Source: an uncultured Bacteroides sp. (GTDB lineage: Bacteria > Bacteroidota > Bacteroidia > Bacteroidales > Bacteroidaceae). From it: a stretch of 64,000 nt of DNA. A program made the translations under genes and the position numbers. Location of the stretch: the NCBI RefSeq assembly GCF_963677685.1, contig NZ_OY782186.1, forward strand, positions 186,001 to 250,000, given 5' to 3'. The notes under the pieces were generated by a model. It searched no databases. It was not told the DNA's origin and was given only the letters and a program-made list of their open reading frames with translations. How positions within the stretch are numbered: position 1 is the first letter of the stretch; each line of letters opens with the position of its first letter. Below, in pieces: positions 27,001 to 34,900 of this stretch.

Positions 27001-27501
27001 TTACATTACGCGCTTCAAAGCATCATCCAATAGCCCATTATTTTGAAGTATTTTCTCTACGAATTCACGGAAAGCACCAAAACCTCCATGAGCAACAGTC
27101 ACGTAATCGACTTCCTTCTTTATATAATCAGGAGTATTAGAAGGCGAGCAGCTAAAGCCTACTTTGCGCAATAAGTGAATATCATTAATATCATCGCCTA
27201 TAAAAGCAATGTCTTTCAGCGTAATTCCCAACTCTACACACAATTCACGTGCCTTTGATAATTTATCATTCACCCCTAGATAACAATGCTTTATCTTTAA
27301 TTTATCAGCGCGTTTCTGAACAATCTGTGTCTGTTCTCCTGTCATGATAGCTACCGGAATATCAAATTGGCGAAGAAAAAGCACTCCCCACCCATCTTTC
27401 ACCGAAAAACGTTTCATCACATCCCCTTCAGCAGTATAATACATACCACCATCCGTCCACACACCATCAATATCTGTAATCACTAACTTAGGTAATGCCA
27501 T
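27001..27501 (-). CDS. KdsC-like HAD phosphatase, probable nonulosonate-9-phosphate phosphatase
   Basis: A capless (C0) HAD phosphatase of 166 residues with nucleophile motif DIDGVWTDGG (Asp10, Asp12), Thr54 in MTGEQT, Lys80 in DKLS and acidic motif GDDIND. KdsC-type enzymes act as tetramers on sugar-acid phosphates. The sequence aligns without gaps in its first 70 residues with the Bacteroides thetaiotaomicron KDN-9-phosphate phosphatase as remembered. It keeps Glu56 and Lys67, recalled as the residues separating KDN-9-P from KDO-8-P enzymes. It lies 8 bases downstream of the NeuB-family synthase. KDN-9-P is the inferred substrate. Confidence 0.8.
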   Translation of the reverse strand: MALPKLVITDIDGVWTDGGMYYTAEGDVMKRFSVKDGWGVLFLRQFDIPVAIMTGEQTQIVQKRADKLKIKHCYLGVNDKLSKARELCVELGITLKDIAFIGDDINDIHLLRKVGFSCSPSNTPDYIKKEVDYVTVAHGGFGAFREFVEKILQNNGLLDDALKRVM

Positions 27502-27509
27502 AATTTCTT

Positions 27510-28559
27510 CTACTCCATTTCAATATTGTCACAATAAATAATCTCATTTTTTGCAATTGGCGTCTTCACCCTTTTGCCTATAATTAAGTCCTTTTGCGCC
27601 CATCGAAAGCCATCACCCGGACTCAACAAGTGAAGATCTTCCTCTGAAACAATATCCCCAGGCTTTAATGCCTTATTTGTTGCAATAGAGCGTTCAAGCT
27701 TCACTTTAGTAGGAGTCAAGGTATCATCTAAATAAAAATCTTCCGTACCCAACCAACGCTCAGCTATTCGTATATCGCGTATCATGCGATTTACACCTTC
27801 CGGTCCTAACGAACCCAACTGATCAGTCCCCTTCATATGGCGATCAATCGTTATATGTTTTTCTATAATTTCAGCACCCATTCCCACAGCTACGACCGGA
27901 GCAGAGATACCAATGGTATGATCCGAAAAACCAATACGATACTCCCCGTAGTGCTTCTTCAAATAAGTAATCGTTTTCAAATTCAATTTATCCGGATAAG
28001 TAGGATATTGCGATACGCAGTGAAGAATAGAAATATTAGAATGATAGCGATTAATCACCCTCAAAGCATCATCCAAATCCTCTTTATTGCTCATGCCGGT
28101 AGAAAGAATCATCGGTATTTTTGTCTCTGCCATTGCCTCCAATAGAGGTAGATTGGTAAGATCTCTACTTGCTACTTTAAGATAATCGGGAACAAAAAGT
28201 TTTAGTAATGAAAGACAGCCTCTAGAACATAACGTTTCCACAAAGTCTAATCCTAAACTTTTAGCATGCTTATAAACCTCAAAATGTTCCTCATCCGTAA
28301 GCTCTAAAAAAGCACGATGCTCTCCGTAAGTACCGCCAAAAGAGTGAGGCGAATCATAAATACGATTCATTTGTGAGTCGGCAAGCTCCTCACTCAGATC
28401 TCTCTTTGTCATCTTTACCGCATCCATAGGACGAAGTTCTATGTCAAAAACGTCCTCTTTAACCGGACGAGAGACCAAATCTACAATTAACTTAGCAATG
28501 TCGACAGATCCATTATGGTTCTGTCCGATCTCTCCTATAATATAGGTACTTTTCATCAC
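27510..28559 (-). CDS. NeuB-family nonulosonic acid synthase
   Basis: NeuB-family enzymes condense phosphoenolpyruvate with a hexose derivative to make a nine-carbon keto acid. The barrel starts with IIGEIGQNHNGSVDIAK and continues with LKVASRDLTNLPLL, PMILSTGMSN, LHCVSQYPT, GFSDHTIG and EKHITIDR. The C-terminal SAF/antifreeze-like domain follows (about 285-349, SIATNKALKPGDIV). Between the first two blocks is an unusual insertion (about 30-75), and the usual DAVKFQ reads DAVKMTK. With the phosphatase downstream, a 9-phosphate product is likely. The cytidylyltransferase gene ends 3 bases upstream. Confidence 0.88.
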   Translation of the reverse strand: MMKSTYIIGEIGQNHNGSVDIAKLIVDLVSRPVKEDVFDIELRPMDAVKMTKRDLSEELADSQMNRIYDSPHSFGGTYGEHRAFLELTDEEHFEVYKHAKSLGLDFVETLCSRGCLSLLKLFVPDYLKVASRDLTNLPLLEAMAETKIPMILSTGMSNKEDLDDALRVINRYHSNISILHCVSQYPTYPDKLNLKTITYLKKHYGEYRIGFSDHTIGISAPVVAVGMGAEIIEKHITIDRHMKGTDQLGSLGPEGVNRMIRDIRIAERWLGTEDFYLDDTLTPTKVKLERSIATNKALKPGDIVSEEDLHLLSPGDGFRWAQKDLIIGKRVKTPIAKNEIIYCDNIEME

Positions 28560-28562
28560 TTT

Positions 28563-29315
28563 TTATTTTTCATTTATTACAATGTTCTCTAGCATCCGTT
28601 GACGATACTCGTCACGAGATTCTACCAAGCGAAGTAACGCTTGCACACTTCCATCGGTTTCTTCACGAAAAGTCGTATATAATTCCTGCAATAGGGTAAA
28701 ATCTGCCATTGTATCCAATGTAAAACGCAAATCAAAACGCCCTTCCAGATAGTCAGGGAGAGGCAATAATTTTATTGAGAATTCTTCCGGATGAGTATAC
28801 ATATATATCGTAACATGTTCAATATATAATTTCTTCTGTGTTACACGAGCAATCCGTTTTAAAGCATCGATAGTAGTTAGCTCAGCAAACAGCCCCAAAT
28901 GAGATTTAATCGTTGGTCGCCCATCCGAAAAACCATATGCAACATAATCAGCATGATGCAGCATATATTCATCGAAAAGACATCTAAACGTTCCTACTTG
29001 CAAGAAAGGATTATCAGAACACACACGTATAATACGCTCCAACCCGAAAGCTTCCGCCGCTCCAATAAAACGATTCAAGACATTATCTTCATCCCCCCGA
29101 AAACAAGCAATACCTCGCTCATGTGCAACCTCTGCCAACACATCATCTTGTGGGTGATCAGTGGTAGCCAACACAACCAGCATATCAGGACAAGCAACCT
29201 TAATATTATCAATCAAAATATCAATAATACGCTGTCCTTTATAAAAAGGCAATAAAATCTTATTATGTAAACGGGTAGAGCCTGTACGCGCCTGAATTAT
29301 TATTCCATCTTTCAT
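28563..29315 (-). CDS. SpsF-like cytidylyltransferase
   Basis: The N-terminal nucleotide-binding signature IIQARTGSTRLHNKILLPF is that of the SpsF group of CMP-sugar synthetases. RVCSDNPFL and FTLDTMADFTLL are further family features. Such enzymes activate keto-sugar acids with CTP, so CMP activation of the cassette's nonulosonate is inferred. The 250-residue length is normal. Its start overlaps the upstream gene's stop by 4 bases, indicating translational coupling. Confidence 0.8.
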   Translation of the reverse strand: MKDGIIIQARTGSTRLHNKILLPFYKGQRIIDILIDNIKVACPDMLVVLATTDHPQDDVLAEVAHERGIACFRGDEDNVLNRFIGAAEAFGLERIIRVCSDNPFLQVGTFRCLFDEYMLHHADYVAYGFSDGRPTIKSHLGLFAELTTIDALKRIARVTQKKLYIEHVTIYMYTHPEEFSIKLLPLPDYLEGRFDLRFTLDTMADFTLLQELYTTFREETDGSVQALLRLVESRDEYRQRMLENIVINEK

Positions 29316-30163
29316 ATTTTCATCCTTTTAAACGCATCTATATAAGAACCCGGAGTTATATTGATAATCTCCTTACCTTTTTTGCGCGAATAAGCTTCCA
29401 AAACAAAATATGCTTTAAACGCCACATACATATGATAAAGAATCGTATACAGATGTGCACTATTCAAATCTTCCTTTTGCACTTTAGACGCCTGTGACTT
29501 GTTTTGGTCATAAAAATGTTTCTGATGCATCAGCACCTCATTTTCATCCGTGACCGTAATCTCAGGTAACCAAGAATGATCAGCTCCTGCCAGATAAATT
29601 TTATCAAACGGTAGTCGTAATCCAATAGTAATGGAAGGTATTAAAACATTATGTGGACGCGGAACTCCCAATCCTTTTGTAAAAATCAAATCGCACCATT
29701 TCTGAAAGCCTTCAATAGGAGTAGTATTATAAGGATATATTTTTATATTATTGTTATTAGCTAGAAGAGATTGCCAATCTTTATTTTTATATGCGCGAAC
29801 AGGAATAAAGAGACTCATAGGCCAAGTTGTTTTCTCAGCCATAGTGCCAAAAAGCTGTAAACGCTTTTCTGGTACAATCCAGAACAAAGGGTCAGCTATG
29901 AGGTAAAGTTCCGGCCGCAATTGTTCAAACATCGGAGAGGTAACACAAAAATTGACAGCCAACAGAGTTTTATCACGAATAAACTCAGCAGATTCGGTCA
30001 CCGTAGTGTTTAATGAGGGACCATTAGCCAAAATCAGTAACTCTTTTGTGTTCTTAAAAGAAACAGGAAGATTAGTTACCCATTTCGACTGCAGCATAAT
30101 CTTTAGCATACTAAGGAAACTTTGCCATGCTTGTTCCATGAATCTCATCACCTTCTCTTCCAT
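29312..30163 (-). CDS. GPSL-motif protein, candidate nonulosonate transferase (Maf/DUF115 or GT42-like)
   Basis: No firm family could be set by eye. The sequence has a Rossmann-like start ELLILANGPSLN (GPSL at 48-51), a motif shared by DUF115/Maf proteins and GT42 sialyltransferases. Later come PSITIGLRLPFDKIYLAGADHSW (Asp195, His196), analogous to the GT42 stretch with a YLSG-x-D core, and a C-terminal INITPGSYIDAFKRM. There is no signal peptide or membrane helix. It is the first gene of the four-gene nonulosonate cassette and overlaps the cytidylyltransferase by 4 bases. A transferase using the CMP-activated sugar is a reasonable inference. Confidence 0.6.
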   Translation of the reverse strand: MEEKVMRFMEQAWQSFLSMLKIMLQSKWVTNLPVSFKNTKELLILANGPSLNTTVTESAEFIRDKTLLAVNFCVTSPMFEQLRPELYLIADPLFWIVPEKRLQLFGTMAEKTTWPMSLFIPVRAYKNKDWQSLLANNNNIKIYPYNTTPIEGFQKWCDLIFTKGLGVPRPHNVLIPSITIGLRLPFDKIYLAGADHSWLPEITVTDENEVLMHQKHFYDQNKSQASKVQKEDLNSAHLYTILYHMYVAFKAYFVLEAYSRKKGKEIINITPGSYIDAFKRMKI

Positions 30164-30183
30164 ACATTTCTAATTATCTTTCG

Positions 30184-30191
30184 CAAAGATA
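30184..30191 (-). promoter_or_regulatory. -7 box for the nonulosonate cassette
   Basis: CAAAGATA on the plus strand reads TATCTTTG on the minus strand. It lies 20 bases before the first ATG of the four-gene leftward cassette. No -33 TTG is obvious. Confidence 0.5.
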
Positions 30192-30254
30192 GAGACTTTA
30201 TACTTTTTATACTAAAAATTAAATGATTTTATAGACAGAAAGCTTCAAAAGCTG

Positions 30255-30262
30255 TATTTTTG
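30255..30262 (+). promoter_or_regulatory. -7 box for the GT4-GT2 pair
   Basis: TATTTTTG matches TAnnTTTG, 20 bases before the GT4 ATG. It is arranged back-to-back with the leftward cassette promoter 63 bases away. Confidence 0.45.
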
Positions 30263-30282
30263 TCAAAACATTCAGCTTACTT

Positions 30283-31548
30283 ATGAGGGTACTATTAATA
30301 AACACTTCGGAGCGAATAGGCGGTGCCGCTGTTGCAGCCAGCCGCTTGATGGAATCACTAAAGAATAATGGAATAAAATCCAAGTTGTTGGTTCGTGACA
30401 AACAAACTGAACAAATTAGCGTTGTGGGATTAAAGCAAACTTCGCTGCATCTTTGGAAATTTATATGGGAACGTATCATCATATGGAAAGCAAATAAGTT
30501 TAAGAAAAATAATCTCTTCTCAGTAGATATAGCAAATACTGGCACAGATATTACCTCTCTACCCGAATTTAAAGAAGCCGATGTAATCCATCTCCACTGG
30601 ATTAATCAAGGTATGCTTTCGCTTCGTAACCTGCAAAAGATACTGAATTCGGGCAAACCAGTAGTATGGACTATGCACGACATGTGGCCCTGTACAGGTA
30701 TTTGCCATCATGCACGCGAATGCACTTCTTATCATAAAGAGTGCCACAATTGTCCTTATATATACGGAGGAGGAAGTAAAAAGGATTTATCGTACCGCAT
30801 CTTTCATAAAAAACAAAAATTATACAAAATTGCGCCGATTTCTTTTGTAACTTGTAGTCAATGGCTCGAGAAACAAGCGGAAAAAAGCGCCCTTCTGTGT
30901 GGACAACGCATCATCAGTATTCCTAATCCGATCAATACCAACCTGTTTAAACCTCATGATAAGAAAGAAGCCAGACAGAAACACATGCTACCCGCTGATG
31001 ATAAATTGCTGCTATTCGGTTCCGTAAAAATCACCGATAAGCGAAAAGGAATAGACTACCTCATTGAAGCATGTAACATACTTATAAAGCAACATCCAGA
31101 ACTAAAAGAGACAGTAAGTGTAGTTGTTTTCGGCAATCAATCTGCTCAACTAGAGAACATGTTACCCTTCCGTGTCTATCCGCTCAATTTTGTTAGCAAC
31201 GAACATGAACTAGTGGACATCTATAACGCAGTCGACCTCTACGTAACTCCTTCTCTTGAAGAGAACCTACCAAATACCATTATGGAAGCAATGGCTTGCG
31301 GCGTACCTTGCGTAGGATTCAACATAGGAGGTATACCCGAGATGATAGATCATCTGCACAACGGCTATGTAGCCCAATATAAATCATCCGAAGATTTTGC
31401 CCACGGCATTGAATGGGCTCTTTCTGAAGCAAATCACAGCACTCTTTGTGAACAAGCTTGCCACAAAGCAGTCAGCAGCTACTCGGAAGGTATTGTTGCA
31501 AAAAAATATATTGAATTATACAATAAGATAACAGGAAAACATGCATAA
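30283..31548 (+). CDS. GT4-family glycosyltransferase
   Basis: A GT-B fold retaining transferase of 421 residues. The acceptor domain opens with RVLLINTSERIGGAAVAASRLMESL. The donor domain contains GSVKITDKRKGIDYLIEA and the E-x7-E signature in EENLPNTIMEAMACGVPCVGF. A Cys/His-rich stretch (CTGICHHARECTSYHKECHNCP, about 140-165) is typical of a Bacteroidales subgroup and may bind a metal; that is inference. The last 8 bases overlap the following GT2 gene. Confidence 0.9.
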   Translation: MRVLLINTSERIGGAAVAASRLMESLKNNGIKSKLLVRDKQTEQISVVGLKQTSLHLWKFIWERIIIWKANKFKKNNLFSVDIANTGTDITSLPEFKEADVIHLHWINQGMLSLRNLQKILNSGKPVVWTMHDMWPCTGICHHARECTSYHKECHNCPYIYGGGSKKDLSYRIFHKKQKLYKIAPISFVTCSQWLEKQAEKSALLCGQRIISIPNPINTNLFKPHDKKEARQKHMLPADDKLLLFGSVKITDKRKGIDYLIEACNILIKQHPELKETVSVVVFGNQSAQLENMLPFRVYPLNFVSNEHELVDIYNAVDLYVTPSLEENLPNTIMEAMACGVPCVGFNIGGIPEMIDHLHNGYVAQYKSSEDFAHGIEWALSEANHSTLCEQACHKAVSSYSEGIVAKKYIELYNKITGKHA

Positions 31549-32299
31549 CCACCACACCCCTGTTTTTTCTATCATCACCGTAACTTATAATGCTGACAAA
31601 GTATTAGAAGATACTATCTTGAGCGTCATTTCGCAGAGTTATCAACAGGTGGAGTACATTGTTATTGATGGTGATTCAAAAGACAATACCCACTCACTGA
31701 TTGAAAAATATCGAGATAAAATTCACATCCTTGTCAGTGAGCCGGATAAAGGGATATATGATGCTATGAACAAAGGAATCAAACTTGCTACAGGAGATTA
31801 CCTATGTTTTCTGAACGCCGGAGACACTTTCCATGAAAACTCCAGTCTACAACAAATTGTAGAAGGACTTAACAAAAAAAACAATGAGCTGCCTGACATT
31901 ATTTATGGAGAGACAGCATTAGTAGATGCACACAGGAATTTTATACGCATGCGCCGCCTATCTACCCCAGAAAAGCTCAGGTGGAAAAGCTTCAAAAAAG
32001 GAATGCTTGTCTGCCATCAAGCATTTATCGCTAAACGCTCTCTAGCAGAACCTTACGATCTGAATTACCGTTTCTCCTCTGATTTTGACTGGTGTATTCG
32101 AACTATGAAAAAAGCATCAATGACATATAATACCCATCAAACACTAATAGACTATTTAGAAGAAGGAATGACCACGCAAAACCGCCAAGCCTCCTTGAAA
32201 GAAAGATTCCGCATCATGGCACACCACTATGGATTTATTAGCACCTTGGCTTATCATGCATGGTTCATCATACGTTTACTAAGTAAGCCTGGACAATAG
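31541..32299 (+). CDS. GT2-family glycosyltransferase (WcaE-like)
   Basis: A GT-A transferase of 252 residues with FSIITVTYNADK at the start, VIDGDSKDNTHSLI, the SEPDKGIYDAMNKGIKLATGD stretch common to WcaE-like enzymes, and the metal-binding FLNAGDTF. It overlaps the GT4 gene by 8 bases, so the two are co-translated. Its 3' end overlaps the convergent sirtuin gene by 21 bases. Linkage and acceptor are unknown. Confidence 0.9.
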   Translation: MHNHHTPVFSIITVTYNADKVLEDTILSVISQSYQQVEYIVIDGDSKDNTHSLIEKYRDKIHILVSEPDKGIYDAMNKGIKLATGDYLCFLNAGDTFHENSSLQQIVEGLNKKNNELPDIIYGETALVDAHRNFIRMRRLSTPEKLRWKSFKKGMLVCHQAFIAKRSLAEPYDLNYRFSSDFDWCIRTMKKASMTYNTHQTLIDYLEEGMTTQNRQASLKERFRIMAHHYGFISTLAYHAWFIIRLLSKPGQ

Positions 32300-32974
32300 T
32301 TCCTCCATGCCTTCGGAGCCCCCTTTTTGAATCACATTAATACGACGAGAAGAATTCACCTGCACTTCTTTAGGATCAATCAAATAAATTTCGGCCGAAC
32401 GAGGAACATAGTCTAAAAGTCCCGCTGCCGGATACACATTCATTGAAGTTCCTATAATAACAAATATATCCGCTTTCTCAGCATAACTAATAGCTCTTTC
32501 CATCTCCGGAACTGCCTCACCAAACCAAACGATAAAAGGGCGCAATTGTGAACCGTCTCCTGCCAAATCACCCATTTTCACTTCATACTCGTCTTGTTTT
32601 AATTCTTTAACATATCTGAGATCATTAGGATTATAGCTTGAGCATACTTTTGTCAACTCTCCATGCAAATGAATCACATGCGTGCTTCCTGCCTTTTCAT
32701 GTAAATTATCCACATTTTGAGTAACCACAGTTACGTTAAAATATTTTTCCATTTCAGCCAATAGTTCGTGACCATGGTTAGGCTTTACAGTCAGCAATTG
32801 AGCACGCCTTTCATTATAAAAACGAATAACCAATTCAGGATCAAGTCGATAGCCTTCAGGCGTAGCCACCTGTTCTACGGGATATTTTTCCCATAATCCG
32901 CCGGCATCTCTAAAAGTATTAATACCACTCTCAGCACTCATCCCAGCTCCGGACAATACAACCATTTTTTTCAT
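32279..32974 (-). CDS. Sir2-family NAD-dependent protein deacylase with reduced zinc site
   Basis: Sirtuins remove acyl groups from lysine using NAD. The NAD site is clear (VLSGAGMSAESGINTFRD, TQNVDNLHEKAG, catalytic His104 in HLHGE). Tyr53 and Arg56 (YNER) match the YxxR signature that favours succinyl or other acidic acyl groups. The zinc module is unusual: between HGEL and FIVWFGE only one Cys (Cys111) is present instead of four. Adjacent to a sugar cluster by position only; no functional link is implied. Confidence 0.9.
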   Translation of the reverse strand: MKKMVVLSGAGMSAESGINTFRDAGGLWEKYPVEQVATPEGYRLDPELVIRFYNERRAQLLTVKPNHGHELLAEMEKYFNVTVVTQNVDNLHEKAGSTHVIHLHGELTKVCSSYNPNDLRYVKELKQDEYEVKMGDLAGDGSQLRPFIVWFGEAVPEMERAISYAEKADIFVIIGTSMNVYPAAGLLDYVPRSAEIYLIDPKEVQVNSSRRINVIQKGGSEGMEELLSRLT

Positions 32975-33014
32975 AACAGCCTCCTAATTAATTACATTTA
33001 TCAGAAACAGACAA

Positions 33015-33022
33015 CAAATGTA
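33015..33022 (-). promoter_or_regulatory. Possible -7 box of the sirtuin gene
   Basis: CAAATGTA reads TACATTTG on the minus strand, matching TAnnTTTG, 40 bases before the sirtuin ATG. No -33 TTG at standard spacing. Confidence 0.35.
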
Positions 33023-33164
33023 GAAAGAATAATTTGCTTATCTTCATCCCTAAAGCAAAATATACCTCATAAACTTTTAAGCTAAGAACATAAAGCTGCA
33101 TTACCAAGTGTGTATAATAAGAAAAATTAAATACTTAAAACGAGAATCATTCAAATAAAACACT

Positions 33165-33172
33165 TACTTTTG
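33165..33172 (+). promoter_or_regulatory. -7 box of the FKBP pair
   Basis: TACTTTTG matches TAnnTTTG, 71 bases before the first FKBP ATG. Confidence 0.45.
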
Positions 33173-33243
33173 CCATTCATTAATTTGCAAACGACTGAAA
33201 ACTAAGGGCTAACCCTTTCGAAGCAGTCTACAACAAAAAAAAT

Positions 33244-33828
33244 ATGGATAAATTTAGTTATGCAATCGGCCTTGGCATAGGTCAAAACTTGTTAGGAATG
33301 GGTGCTAACAGCATCGCAGTAGAGGACTTTTCTCAGGCAATAAAAGACGTACTGGAAGGAAATCAGACAGCAATCAGCCACAATGAAGCACGAGAAATCG
33401 TTAATAAATATTTTGCCAAACTAGAGGCAGAGATGAGTGCAGCAAACATTGAGCAAGGCAAAGCTTTCTTAGAAGAAAATAAAAAGAAAGAAGGAGTAAT
33501 AACCTTACCTAGCGGATTGCAATATGAAATCATCAACGAAGGAACAGGAAAGTTAGCCAAGGTGACTGATCAAGTGAAATGCCACTACGAAGGAACACTA
33601 ATGGACGGAACCATGTTCGATAGCTCTATCAAACGTGGACAACCTGCAGAATTTGGTGTTAATCAAGTTATCCCAGGATGGGTTGAAGCTCTTCAATTAA
33701 TGCCTGAAGGATCTAAATGGAAACTATACATACCTTCTGATTTAGCATACGGAGCACAAGGAGCAGGTGAAATGATACCTCCACACAGCACACTAATATT
33801 TGAAATAGAATTAATTCAAGTACTATAA
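33244..33828 (+). CDS. FKBP-type peptidyl-prolyl isomerase, cytoplasmic
   Basis: It speeds proline cis-trans isomerisation in folding proteins. Residues 1-80 form the helical dimerisation-type domain of Mip/FkpA proteins (MDKFSYAIGLGIGQNL). Residues 85-194 are the FKBP domain with LPSGLQYEIINEGTG, CHYEGTLMDGTMFDSS, VIPGWVEALQLMPEGSKW and IPSDLAYGAQGAG. No signal peptide is present, unlike its neighbour. It starts 17 bases before the second FKBP gene's ATG region, suggesting a shared transcript. Confidence 0.95.
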   Translation: MDKFSYAIGLGIGQNLLGMGANSIAVEDFSQAIKDVLEGNQTAISHNEAREIVNKYFAKLEAEMSAANIEQGKAFLEENKKKEGVITLPSGLQYEIINEGTGKLAKVTDQVKCHYEGTLMDGTMFDSSIKRGQPAEFGVNQVIPGWVEALQLMPEGSKWKLYIPSDLAYGAQGAGEMIPPHSTLIFEIELIQVL

Positions 33829-33845
33829 TAAAAACTAAAAGTAAA

Positions 33846-34712
33846 ATGAAAAAAGTAAGTATTTTTATGGCTATTGCAGCAGCATTGAGTCTTGCTTCTT
33901 GCACAGCTCAAAGCCCTAAAGCTAATTTAAAGTCTGATGTTGACTCTTTGTCTTATTCTTTGGGTCTGACTCAAACTCAAGGTTTGAAACAATATCTAGC
34001 CGGTAGAATGGAAGTCGACACTACATACATGAATGAGTTCATCAAAGGTCTGAATGAAGGCGCAACCAAATCAAGCAAAAAAGATCTTGCTTACCTTGCA
34101 GGCTTGCAAATTGGCCAACAAATCAGCAACCAAATGGTAAAAGGTATCAATCACCAATTGTTCGGTGAAGATTCTACCCAAACCATCAGCAAAGAAAACC
34201 TCCTTGCAGGATTCATTGCAGGTACTCTTGGAGAAAAAACTTTGATGACTATGGAAGAAGCTCAAAAATACAGCCAAACAAAAATGGAAGTAATTAAGAG
34301 CAAAGCTATGGAAACTAAATACGCTGACAATAAAGCTGCCGGAGAAAAATTCTTAGCAGAAAATAAAACTAAAAAAGGCGTAGTTACCACCCCAAGCGGA
34401 CTACAATACAAAATCATAACAAAAGGTAGAGGCGCTATCCCTGCTGATACTTGCAAAGTAAAAGTAAACTATAAAGGCACGCTAATCGACGGAACTGAAT
34501 TCGATAGCTCTTACAAACGTAAAGAGCCGACTACCTTCCGTGCAAACCAAGTTATCAAAGGATGGACAGAAGCCCTAACTATGATGCCTGTAGGTTCTAA
34601 ATGGGAAATCTATGTTCCTCAAGAATTAGCTTATGGCTCAAGAGAATCCGGAAAAATCAAACCATTCTCTACGCTAATATTTGAAGTAGAATTACTTGGT
34701 ATAGAAAAGTAA
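33846..34712 (+). CDS. FKBP-type peptidyl-prolyl isomerase, lipoprotein
   Basis: A lipoprotein signal ends with the lipobox LASC (Cys about 19). The Mip-like N-terminal helical domain (SDVDSLSYSLGLTQTQGLKQYL) is longer than in the upstream gene. The FKBP domain contains TPSGLQYKIITKGRGAIPADTCKVKVNYKGTL, FDSSYKR, VIKGWTEALTMMPVGSKW and VPQELAYGSRESG. It is probably a periplasm-facing or outer-membrane chaperone duplicated from the same ancestor as the 33244 gene. A strong terminator follows. Confidence 0.95.
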   Translation: MKKVSIFMAIAAALSLASCTAQSPKANLKSDVDSLSYSLGLTQTQGLKQYLAGRMEVDTTYMNEFIKGLNEGATKSSKKDLAYLAGLQIGQQISNQMVKGINHQLFGEDSTQTISKENLLAGFIAGTLGEKTLMTMEEAQKYSQTKMEVIKSKAMETKYADNKAAGEKFLAENKTKKGVVTTPSGLQYKIITKGRGAIPADTCKVKVNYKGTLIDGTEFDSSYKRKEPTTFRANQVIKGWTEALTMMPVGSKWEIYVPQELAYGSRESGKIKPFSTLIFEVELLGIEK

Positions 34713-34732
34713 GAAGATTAAACTTTTATACT

Positions 34733-34771
34733 AAATAGGTGCAAAACAAGTCTTTTGCACCTATTTTTTTG
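34733..34771 (+). terminator. Terminator after the FKBP pair
   Basis: A 14-bp stem (34733-34746 with 34753-34766) around a 6-base loop, followed by T residues, 20 bases past the FKBP stop. Confidence 0.85.
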
Positions 34772-34853
34772 CTAATTTAGGTGTATAACAAATAAAAGAA
34801 TAGCAAAACTTGCTTTTTTCGGTCTTTTATATATAAGAATAAAAATAAATATA

Positions 34854-34861
34854 TATATTTG
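34854..34861 (+). promoter_or_regulatory. -7 box of the Lrp-family gene
   Basis: TATATTTG matches TAnnTTTG, 39 bases before the ATG, in a strongly AT-rich stretch. Confidence 0.4.
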
Positions 34862-34900
34862 CTTACTATTTGATAAAAACAGATATTAAAATTCATTATT

